Part shown: one piece after another, positions 37,049 through 49,300 of the stretch
Layout: each line of letters opens with the position of its first letter
Position numbering within the stretch: position 1 is the first letter of the stretch
Assembly: GCA_026874595.1 (NCBI GenBank)
Contig: CM049306.1
Location: 19,151,019 to 19,215,018, forward strand
DNA: 64,000 nt
Source: Sipunculus nudus
Taxonomy: Eukaryota; Annelida; Sipuncula; Golfingiida; Sipunculidae
Direction: 5' to 3'
The notes under the pieces: generated by a model
The model's database searches: none
Seen by the model: only the letters and a program-made list of their open reading frames with translations
Told to the model about the DNA's origin: nothing
Translations under genes and position numbers: made by a program

Positions 37049-37187
37049 ATGGCCAGCAGTTCAGACGATGAGGCTGACAGCTCTACTTGGCTTTTCTACA
37101 AGGACCGGCCTGAGTGGAAAGACGTCACCCCAGTACCACAGGACGACGGGCCCTACCCTGTTGTACAAATCGCGTATTCAGATAGAT
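37049..37187 (+). CDS. FNTA: FNTA exon 1
   Basis: Residues 1-46: an acidic start [14 protein letters not shown], then [20 protein letters not shown] and [12 protein letters not shown], matching mammalian [25 protein letters not shown]. Donor GTACGT, phase 1. Confidence 0.94.
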
Positions 37188-37315
37188 GTACGTGAACTGT
37201 TTAAGTGTCTAATTCTGGCTCCAGCAGTAAAGCAGGGTATTCAGAACTGATAAACATTGACACTGTATTACTATATACTATTAGTGTTAAAGCTGTGTTT
37301 GCTAATCTGTTTTTC

Positions 37316-37389
<74 letters not shown>

Positions 37390-40300
37390 ATGGGTTCATA
37401 ACTGAAATGAGATTTCAGTTATGGGGATCCTCTTATGGAAAAGCGTAGCAGGGGTATATTGGGATATTTGCAAAATAAACAGAGAAAATGGAGGCAATTT
37501 AGCAAATTTCTTACCAATAATGGCTAATAAACTGTTCTGGAGTAAAAATAAATTATGTAGAAGTGCCCTCATAAGGAAATTGTTAAGATTTCAACTCCTG
37601 TGGGTTTTTTTTTAGCCTGCCATGCGGTCATGTTTATCTTTTGTCACATGACCCTGTCCTTGACCTTATTGATATGAGAAAAGTTGTCCTCTGATTATTG
37701 TTCCAAATTAATTATAGTAAATATTATTTCCATAACTTCCATAGGCAAATTTGTTAAAACATTTAATGATATAGCCATAAACTTATAAAGGACTTATTGA
37801 AGCCATATATTATCCTTTACTCATAAGTATTATTCATGAAATAAGATTTTTTAAATAGATTTATTAGCAATAAATTACTCTGGTACACCAGAGGTCAGGT
37901 CACAGGTCAGGTCATGGGTGACCAGAGTTCATGCCTCAGCAACATGGCTGTGTCAGTGATGGTCTTCTGCTCTTCTCTTCATGATAAAATGCTGTTATAT
38001 CATATATAACATAAACAGGAGACTCCACATGTATGGAAACTGATATATAAAGGATATATAGGTAGAGTGAACATAGTTTAAGCTGCATCTTATTCTTAAT
38101 TACTCTTTTATTCTTTCCTTCTGATACATCAGAAGGACCGCTACGATATTTCGTAAGAACATTCTCAAGGCTGAGTATGGAGCCCGGGTCACCTGGAGTG
38201 TAATTCTCAGCCTTGCACCAAGGCAAATATATATGTAACGTTTGACTGATTATGTTACTTGATCCCATGTTGTTCCTTAATTGGTTATGAAAACTGCAGT
38301 AGCCAGTAAGATTGATTTATGCACAAACAGGTGTGTCAGGTTTTGAGTTTGACTTTAAATTAAATGGAGTTCACATGATCATGAGCCAGTGTGATTTTTC
38401 AGAATGTTTGTGGTTCATCGGTTTGTAAAAAACACCTTCAGTTATAGTATTTACATACATGTATATTTTGCCTTATGCAGTTATGGAGCTAGCAGTACCT
38501 GTCAAGCTAATGTGAGGTCATCCTGTTAATCCAGGTCACTGTTATAAAATTATTAAGATTAAATAGTTGAAAACTTTCATTATTTCATATATTTGTTCTC
38601 AAAATATTGCCAAGAAATTTGGACAAGTTCTGAAACAACACAGTTGGGATATTTACTCGGTGGAAATTTGTAAGAAGCAAGATATTGTTAAAGGGGCCCA
38701 GTCACCTATCTAACCTTTATAAACTAAAAAAAAGGTAATATTTACCTTTGGGGCTTTATATAAAAATAGGCCAGAAAATGTGATTATCACTGCACACAGG
38801 CTGCTTGTTCTGTTTATATCAGTGTGTTTACAATATGTGGGGGCCCACCAAAATAAATTCAACAAGGCCATCTGGCAGCAAGTCAGATAAGCCAAAGCTT
38901 TTCAAATGGTGTTTTTCAACAAGTGAACATTCTACCTCCACATATATGCAACCTACCACCGTAGGTTATGTTTTTCCCATTTGTCAAGATTGCTTTGTTT
39001 AAAAACTTGTTGTTAATAAACAAGTTAATACATACTTCAATAAGGCATTATAAGAACTTTCCACAACCAAAATTACCCTTTGATCAGTAATATATACACA
39101 GCTGAAGCAAAAATTAAAATCAATTCTTTTTGAAAAGGTAGGTGAATGGGCAACTTTAATGTGGAATTTGATCTCTTGAAAATCAATAATGAGAATGTTT
39201 GAAAAGTTGTTTTAAGTTTATTAGTTAAAACAATTTTTTTTTATATTTTGAATATATATGTACTCACATTAAAAGCAGAAAGTGTACACAGTTGAGTTTA
39301 AACACTCACTGTTTCATGATTTGTATGGTTAACAACTAAACAGTTTAAACCATAAAAAAAACAACAAAATTTAACAGTACTTAAAGTATTCAAAGGCAAG
39401 TGTTAATGATCACAGTGAGCATGGTAGCACTTCATCAAGAGTTATCCAGTAAGATAATTTAATAAGATCCCTTAAAGTTCAAAAGTGCTAGTTCTTATAG
39501 GTCCGTCTATGACGGGACATATTATTGTATACTAACAGTCCGCTAACTTTTAGTGTTGCTACGATGACTTACTAGAGCTTTGATGGATTTTCACAAAAAC
39601 TCACCATTACTACTTACCAATAGATTAAAAAATCCATGCATATTTAAAAAGGTCAGACATCACTAGGCTACTTTGTGGTGTCGCCACGATAACTTTCGAG
39701 GAATATGATGGATTTTGATAAAATTCGACTGAAAAGATAATCAATAAAATATCTAGCGTAAAACGATTTTCAGCAAAATTCTTGCATATATAATGATTTT
39801 GACAGCACTATGGAGTTTTATGAAATTCATTATATATTTTTACCAATAGAGTTTCTCACCTAAATTAAATTCTCAGCAAAGTTCATGCATATTTAATTAG
39901 GTCAGAGGTCACCACACTTTGGTGGCACCACCCAGACTTACCAAAAATCTGTTGCATTTTCATATAACTCATGATGAGTATTTACCAATAAAGTTTCTCA
40001 TCTGAATTACATACTTGGCAAATTCAAGCATATTTAATGAGGTTAGAGGTCACAAAATATGCAAAGGGCGTATTATGCACCATTTGCAGTGCACTTGTTT
40101 CATTTAATATCATTACATTTCTTCAGAATTGTAAAAATGTTAATTACATTTTCTATTACAGTCAAAGATGTCTTCAATTACTTCCGAGCAATTTTACGAA
40201 AAGATGAGCGAAGTGAAAGAGCCTTTGAACTAACCTCCGATGCTGTTGGACTTAATGCAGCCAACTACACTGTATGGTGTGTACACCCCCTGGATACGTA

Positions 40301-43300
40301 TTACTGCTACATCAAATAATAACATACTTCAATGCACATATGTGTATTGAATAAAAAAAATGAAAACATCAAAAGATACAGCCAACTGTATCAGAAAAAA
40401 ACACATTAGGAATCAAATATGGTTTTAGTTGTCAAGCATGGAAGATTTGTGTTGGATTGCTGCTAATTGGGTTTATGATCAGTTTTATTTTAAAGGCTAT
40501 AGAGACATTCCATTATTACCACATGGGTACATAGTTCATCTCTTAATTCTTAGTTAATCTCAAATTTCAAATCAAATTTGTAGCAAAGATAAATTGTAAA
40601 ACTGGCTGACAGCTGAAAGGCAGCATTAACTTATGTATGTCCTTCATAGTTTTTAGAAGAATAGATTAATGGCTGAATATCAGTAAAACTAGGGTCAGTA
40701 GCCATTATTTATGCATTTTTTTTAGCTGCAAAATTTTAAAACTACAAAAACTTATTCTTGTGTATTCCATCTCTCTAGGCATTATAGGAGACTTCTGCTT
40801 AAAGATCTCAAGAAAGATCTGAAAGATGAAATAGCCTTCATCGATGAAATGATCCAGGACCACCCTAAAAACTACCAGGTTTGGTAAGTTATCTTTGTTT
40901 CTTGTAGATATCTCTGTGTGACTGATTACTTGTTGTAGGATATACAGGTTGAGCTTTTATGGCAGACTACATAAATGAAAAATATAATTGTATCCAAAGT
41001 TTTGCAGATACTATGTTTTTGACCGGGTTAGCCGCCGCCGCCGCGTTCGTTTCCGGAAAACTCCTCTGAGACTACTGGACCGATTTTTCCGAAACTTACA
41101 CCAATAATCGGGTCACATGTGAACTTGTGTCTAACCAATTTGCATTGACCTCTGACCTTTCCTGTCTGCCCAGCGTCCATTTATGGGTCTGTTTCCATAC
41201 ATAAACCCACATATCTTGGGAACCGTTTGACCGACCAGGAAAAAAAATATTGTACAAATGTAGCCCTTGGATAGCTTTATAACATACACAAAAAATGGTG
41301 GCGCCACCTGCAACCATGTTTGCACAGTGTCCATCTGTTCATCTGCCTTGGGTTAAAATTACTCATATCTCTGCAGTGGTTTGACTAATTCACCTGAAAT
41401 TTGGCATGCGTTTACATCCTGGATAGCAATCTTGATTTTATGACAGGTGGCACCACCTACATTCACGTTCACACTGAAGACATCCAAACTCATATCTTGG
41501 GAACCGTTTGATGAATAGGGCCAAAATTTTGCATGTGTATAGATCTGACATAGCTCTTTATCATACGCAAAACTGGTGGCGCCAACTGCAACCATTTTTG
41601 CACAGCATCTGTCTGTTTGTCTGCCGTGGCCTCAAATCACTCATATCTCTGTAGTGGTTTGACTTTTTTGTCTAAATTTTTGCATATGTATACAACTTGG
41701 ACTGCTGTCAGGATTTGTGGTAGGTGGCACAACCTACATACATATTTCGGTTGCAGACATCCATGCTAATATGCAACACACCTCGCTCTATTTCCCCTTG
41801 CCACTCAATCCATGCCTCACTTCACCTGTTCCACTCTGATTTTGGGGGATACACGTAGTCGCTTGTCGACTACCCGTATTCTAGTTTGAAATAAATAAAT
41901 ATGTTCATCTTTCTGAGGTCTTTGAGTTTTGTTAATCTGATTTACCTTATCTTTAACACAGTCTTTAAATAATGACAGCACTGGATTCACATGATCCATA
42001 ATATTGTATGATACATAGCTTCCATAACAAGAAAAAATTTTGATCATTATTTCTGTTGATCTGACTGACAATTGACTTGATGTCACACTATAAGATCCCA
42101 GTTTCATACTTATGCAGCTCAGCTTATTGTTAGAACAGTAAAGATGACAAGAGAAACTTGGGTCAGTTCCAGTTTAAGCAATTGTGTAAGACAATCAGAA
42201 TAATTGATTCAGTTATAAATTCATTATAAAAAGATATTTTCTCTTACTGCTTTTATTAATTATGCTTCTCAGGCACCACAGAAAGGTGATAGTGAACTGG
42301 GCAAGAGACCCGAATGAAGAGCTGGAGTTCACAGCAACAATTCTCCGTCAAGATGCAAAGAATTATCATGCCTGGCAGCACAGGTACATGTGAAAATAAA
42401 TTTTCAGAAATTCATCTTTGTTAAGTTCTGCATGTCAGTAATATTTGTCACTCAGCTTATACTTTTGATTTCACCATCAGTAATAAAGATAATTTGTTTC
42501 TTCAGTTAGGGAATAGGAGGGAAAGACTATTTACATAGAGATCTTAATATATATCATTGTGTTCTTATAATGCAAGGTTTGTCAGTCAAATACAACAAGA
42601 CTAATTCAAACTCAATGAAGTGGAATTCCATTCACTGCTACATCTGTTTGATTTGTTTACATGAACATAAGACTAAACATTTAAAGAGAAAATCAAGTAA
42701 ACCTTAGGAAAAGGATTAATGAGTTATCATTAATCAATATCTCAATATATAAATTGTCCTGTGGTATCAGTATCTGTCATCTTCATCATAATTTTTAAAT
42801 GTTTCCTGGCTTCATCTTTTGTTATTTCACAATTATTTGCTGGTATAATGGTCTTAAGCAGGATGTGGGAATAATTAATTCTCAGTTTAGGCACACAAAC
42901 ATTAAAGTTTTATCAGATTTCCATGTAAATAAATTACTGGCAAGGATTAAATAGACCAGATTGATATGTTGTATTTTCTTGTATGTTTAGACAATGGGTG
43001 TTGAAGGAGTTTAACCTGTGGGATGGAGAACTGACTTATGTGGACTCATTACTGAAGAAGGATTTAAGAAACAACTCTGCATGGAACCAACGCTACTTTG
43101 TTATCTCCAACACCACTGGTTTCACAGATGAAGTCATCAAAAGAGAATTCGAGTGAGTTTGTAAAATAAATGTTTTATTCATAAGAAAAGTACAACAAGA
43201 AAATGAATTAGAACTTTCAGAAGTCATTAAAGATTAAACATATTTCTGCAAATGCTTTCTAATGAAGCTAGGTCAAAGCTGCATCGTGGGTCTGTGTTAT

Positions 43301-46300
43301 GTCGAAATATGTAAAGTATATATTTTTTTTATGAATGCTTTCTCTTAATTTCATCATGTGTACTAGGGCTGAAACAATTATAATGTCATGATATATGTAT
43401 GACAAAACTTCCATCATAATATGATACACGATATGATACATGTATGATATACTGTAATTTAGTGACCCTTGCATATAAAAATTTAAATGAGCATTTTCTC
43501 ATAGATAAAATTTATTTCCAAACCATTAACCCATCAGATGCGGTCCACCTTATTTCTTACCAATGAAGCTCCACCAGGAGTGCCTTATGGCCTGGAGAGA
43601 CTTTTTTTTTGCTCAGCTGACTGTAAGTCAACTCTTACACTTAGGCCCATTACTATATTTTTCCTTATTGCATCATTGAATGGTTTCAGGCCACAAAATT
43701 CAGATATTACACAGTGCAGATGTAGTGTATACCAGTATGGCTTGTTAAACTTGCTAATCAAACTAAGTTTACGCTCATTTGAAGCTGGAAATTTTTAAAT
43801 ATTTTTTACAGCAGTATAATTTAGTTAATAAATTAAATGTGTATTATTATGCTTTGGTTAATGGCTGTTATTCTATAATTTACAGGGTTACCAGTGGATA
43901 TGTTTATGTGCATGTGACAGTCACTTAGATGAAATACTGAAACAAATACATGAGTGTGATAATGAGAGGTTGCTGCATCTCTCATGTCTTCCATAAAAGT
44001 GCACAGTCAACACAGCCACTAGGATTTCATACAAATATTCTCAGAATCAATTTCAGCTGAGCACCATGATCCACAGGTCCCTTGTTAAATGTTGGACATT
44101 GATTTCATAGGATGACCAAATCCCATTAATGTATCGATACAGGGATGATACTGATATAATATTTGACTTTGTATCGCGATATGTCGGTGACAAGTTGATA
44201 GTTACAACCCTAATTGGTACATGCACAAAACGTTAAGTATTAATCAATTTGATAAATATTTAGCTCGGCTAACTACAGGTCATCTGAGCTATAGTCATGG
44301 TCCATTGTCCGTCGTCCGTCCGTCTGTCTGTCTGTCCGTCCATCCGTAGATGTGGCACTTTTTGAAACTGTAAGACATAGGAATCCAAAATTCGGCATAA
44401 TGTTAGATGTCCCAAAGATCTCCTACCAAGCCAAAAATTGGGTCTTTGCAAACTTCGTTCCTTTGAGAAATTAAGGAAAAACCTCAATTTTTTATTAAAA
44501 ACCTATTTTCACACTTCAGGACTGCCTAATATCAAAACCACTCATCTGTTTTTCCTCATATTTACCATAAATTTTCCTCTATATAGTTCCTATGTACATG
44601 CCAGAAATTATGTCTGTATTATATAATTGTATCCGCCAAAACAGAGTTTTGCGGATACTATGTTTTCAGCTGCACGCCGCCGCCGCCGCCGCGTAGGTTT
44701 TCGGAGAACTCCTCCGTAACCGCTGGGCGGAATTTTACGAAACCCGGGATTATGTTCGGGTCACATGTGAACTGCTGCGCCCCGATTTTGTTTTGACCTC
44801 TGACCTTTCCTCTGCGCTCTGCGTCCGTTTGTGCGTCTGTTTCCACACATAAACCCACATATCTCGGGAACCGTTTGACGGATCAGGAAAATTTTTTTGC
44901 ACAAATGTAGCCCTTGGAGAGCTTTATAACATACACAAAAAATGGTGGCGCCACCTGCAACCATGTTTGCACAGTGTCCATCTGTTCGTCTGCCTTGGGT
45001 TAAAATCACTCATATCTCTGCAGTGACTTGACAAATTCACCTGAAATTTGGCATGCGTATACATCCTGGATGGCTTTTCTGATTTTGTGACAGGTGGCAC
45101 CACCTACATTCACGTTTACGCTGCAGACATCCAAGCTCATATCTCGGGAACCGTTTGACCGATCAGGAAAATTTTTTTGCACAAATGTAGCCCTTGGAGA
45201 GCTTTATAACATACACAAAAAATGGTGGCGCCACCTGCAACCATGTTTGCACAGTGTCCATCTGTTCGTCTGCCTTGGGTTAAAATCACTCATATCTCTG
45301 CAGTGACTTGACTAATTCACCTGAAATTTGGCATGAGTATACATCCTGGATAGCTTTTCTGATTTTGTGACAGGTGGCGCCACCTACGTTCATGTTTACG
45401 CTGAAGACATCCAAGCTCATATCTCGGGAACCGTTTGACGGATCAGGAAAATTTTTTTGCACAAATGTAGCCCTTGGAGAGCTTTATAACATACAAAAAA
45501 TATGGTGGCGCCACCTGCAACCATGTTTGCACAGTGTCCATCTGTTTGTCTGCCTTGGGTTAAAATCACTCATATCTCTGCAGTGACTTGACTAATTCAC
45601 CTGAAATTCGGCATGCGTATACATCCTGGATAGCTTTTCTGATTTTATGACAGGTGGCGCCACCTACATTCACGTTTACGCTGCAGACATCCAAGCTCAT
45701 ATCTCGGGAACCGTTTGACCGATCAGGAAAATTTTTTTGCACAAATGTAGCCCTTGGAGAGCTTTATAACATACGCAAAACTGGTGGTGCCACCTGCAGC
45801 CATTTTTGCACAGCTCCTGTCTGTTTGTCTGCCATGGGTTAAAATCACTTATATCTCGGCAGTGGTTTGACATAACTGGCTAAAATTTTGCAGGTTTATA
45901 CATCCCCGACAGCTCTCTTGATTTTATGTCAGGTGGAGCCACCTGCATTCTAGTTTATGCAGCAGACTTCCAAGCTCATATCTTGGGAACCATTTGACCG
46001 ATTAGGCCAAAGTTTTGCATGTGTATAGTTCTCACATAGCTCTTTATCATATGCAAAACTGGTGCCGTCACCTGCAACCATTTTTGCTCAGCGTCCATCT
46101 GATTGTCTGCCACGGGCTAAAAATCACTCATGTACATGTAGTGGTTTGAATTATCTGCCTTAAATTTTGCATATGTATACAACTGGGACGGCCCTCTGGA
46201 TTTTGTGGTGGGGGGGGGGGGGGGGTGGCAACCTTCATACACAATTTGGCTGCAGACATCCATGCTAATATGCAACACTTCACTCTATTTCCCCTTGCCA

Positions 46301-49300
46301 CTTAATCCATGCCTCACTTCACCCGTTCCACTCTGATTTAGGCGGATACACGTAGTCGCTTGTCGACTACCCGTATTCTAGTTTAAAAAAGTTATGGGCC
46401 CAAACATAATGCATTTTGTAAAAAATCAGGAAAGATATTTGATCACTTAACACAAAACATGTTAAAGCTATGGACTTTTTTTCCAGTAATATAACTTTAA
46501 TTAATCAAAATTAAATTGTATACCCAAAATTAGATCAAAATCTTTTAAATTTTTAGCTCAGCTGACTATAAGTCATCTGAGCTATAGTCGTGGTCCATTC
46601 TCCGTCGTCCGTCAGTCTGTCCATCCGTCTGTCCGTAGATGTGGCACGTTTTGAAACCATAAGACCTAGGAATCCAAAATTCGGCATAATGTTAGATGTC
46701 CCCAAGATCTCCTACCAGGCCGAACGCTAGTGCTTTGCGACTTCGTTCCTTTGAGAAATTAGGGAAAAACCTCAATTTTTTATTAAAAACCTATTTTCAC
46801 ACTTCAGGACTGCCTAATATCAAAACCACTCATCTGTTTTTCATCATATTTACCATAAATATTCCTCTATATAGTTCCTATGTACATGCCAGAAATTATG
46901 TCTGTAATATATAATTTAAAAAAGTTATGGGCCCAAACATAATGCATTTTGTAAAAAATCAGGAAAGATATTTGATCACTTAACACAAAACATGTTAAAG
47001 CTATGGACTTTTTTTTCCAGTAATATAACTTTAATTAATCAAAATTAAATTGTATACCCAAATTTAGATCAAATTCTTTTAAATTTTTTAAAATATAAAC
47101 AAAAATAAAAAATCGGTACCTTAAATTTTGTCCAACTTTGACCATGGCACGTTTTTTTCCTGTTAGTACTATGGATTTAATTTTCACAGCATGGTTTTTT
47201 TTAGCATTTTGTCTGTTAACACCAAATATTTGAAACCAGTTGATCAAAAACTGTAGATTTTATTCAAGTTTTCAAGCACCATGTAACAAATTGTTTACAT
47301 CAAGCTAGTGTTATGCAGTTTGCAAAAGCTCAGCTCCCCAGCTTCAGCTCTCAGTTCCTAAAATTTGGCATACAATAAGATGTCTCCAAGATCCCCTACC
47401 ATGTCAAGAATTTGGTCACTAGGACTTAATACCTTCGAGATATAAATGAAAAACTTCATTTTTCCATTAAAAACTCATTGTTACACTACAAGACTGCCTA
47501 ATATCAAAACCACTGATTTGACTTTAATCATATATAATATACATATTTTTCTATACATTCTCTATGCACATGCCAGAAATGATGTCAGTATTGTGTAATT
47601 GTTTTAAGTTATGGGCCCAAACATAATGCACTTTGTAAAAAATCAAGAAATATATTTACTCCCTTAACAAGAGGATTGCTGAAGCTAGAGATTTTTTGTC
47701 AGGGATGTAACATTATTTAATCAAGATTCAATTGAATACTCAAAATTAGTTCTGAATTTTTCAAATTTTATTAGTTATTAGTACAAATATAAAATTAGTA
47801 CCTTACATTTTGCCCAACTTTGACCATGGCATGTTTGTTTCCTGTGAGCACTGTTGATATAAGTTTCATATCATGCACACATAAAGATTTCAGCTTTTTA
47901 GTTTAAACAGCTGAAAGAAATTGGCCAAAAATTGTAGCTTTTATTAATGTTTTTATGAGACCATGTCAGACCTTGGCTCTCTGTAGCACCTCTTGAATCA
48001 CCTGTATGTTGACCTTGTTGAACTTTCAGCAAATTATGCATGCTTGAGGCGAGACATAAACTGGGGCTCCAGGCAGCTTATTATATAATGGCCAGCCACA
48101 GTTGATCCAGGTGTCCAACCCAACTCATCTAGTAGTTTTAACCAACAACATAACAATAAACAATAAATTAATAAATTTTTATTGGTTTTTAATAATCAAT
48201 AAAAGAAAAATTGAAAAGGAATTTGTTAGTTTATAATAACAGGAAATTAACTTGCAGTTACCGATGATATAAGAATCTTGTATCGATGGATAGAATGTCA
48301 TGTATTCCAAATAACACCATGCAGTCACCTATGGTATTTTTCAGTTCAATTTTAATGATAAAAAAAGTAAATCATATTATTCATTACTAATCATTAGGGA
48401 TCATATGAAGGAAATCAATGATAGACAAAGATGCAGTTGATAATATTATTATCTAGATTCCTACTGTGTCTATAGTGTGTACATTGATGTAAAATTAGTC
48501 CAAAATGAATATATTACATTTTTTTTAATATAAATAAAAGCCATAAAACCAGGTACTTATGATCATTATTTAAATGTGTGAATTTTGTATATACTGGATT
48601 CTCAACATCATTGTTTGGGGAAAACTGAATAAATACCAGACATGGTGTGAATACTTTGCAATTGTATTTAAACACGAATATGTACTCCATTATAAAATTT
48701 CTTTCATAAGAATGGGAATTCAGGTAAAAATGAAAGTATATGAATACCAGGGCAAATACTTTCAAAATGTATTAATGAATGCATTCATGAATATATTCTT
48801 TAATATTATTTTAATAATCATTTCAGTTATATTTTATTTGAAAAAATCATACTATTCTCTTATTATTTTTAATAAAAATTATATTTGGGTCAATATATGA
48901 AATTTTTTTAATAAATAGTTAAACTCTTATATTATATGTTCTTATAAGTTATATGGCCAAGTCAAAATCTGTGTACCAATCGCACTCCATTTGTTAATAA
49001 AATAAACGAAATTAATCCTCTTTCCTGTCTCCAAAGGTACTATCAAAATCATACATAAGCTAAACAACAACAACTCATAATACAGCTTATTTTTATTACC
49101 ACATAAAACCAGCATGTGCCTCATTTCTAAATCATATTTTTTTATCATATATAACAGCTGAGCGCCGTGACCCATAGGTCCCTTGTTTTTTAATGCCCCC
49201 ACCACAAAGTTGCAGGGACATAATAGTTATACCCATTTCAGTCATTGTCATTCCAAAATGAAACAGTTGTACAGACTTTTTTTGCAATGCCTGCAGATAT

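Larger units (their letters stand above)
37188..39497 (+). other. FNTA intron 1, left part
   Basis: AT-rich, without conserved coding blocks. It holds adjoining (CA)n and (TA)n tracts (37318-37382) and a cluster of four AGGTCA half-sites at 37892-37914. Confidence 0.6.
44259..46551 (+). mobile_element. AGCTCAG-end element, 5' part, split by a nested element
   Basis: The 5' palindrome (TTTAGCTCGGCTAAC...CATCTGAGCTATAG) and GTCCGTC simple repeat lead into the AT-rich core. A GTATCC-end element interrupts it at 44626-46381, after which the core resumes (TTTAAAAAAGTTATGGGCCC). It stops at 46551 where another full copy begins. Confidence 0.7.

Noticed and set aside
45094-45842. Recurring 70-codon ORFs ([17 protein letters not shown]...) in the GGCGCC-core repeats
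   Set aside because: They recur because the core repeats; 280 bp is not a multiple of three, so units do not join in frame, and several copies are interrupted. No sign of a protein.
48514-48900. AT-rich ORFs of 83-108 codons on both strands
   Set aside because: They fall in the 3' body of an AGCTCAG-end element, are present in only one strand or frame per copy, and are dominated by F, I, Y, K and N codons expected from AT-rich DNA.
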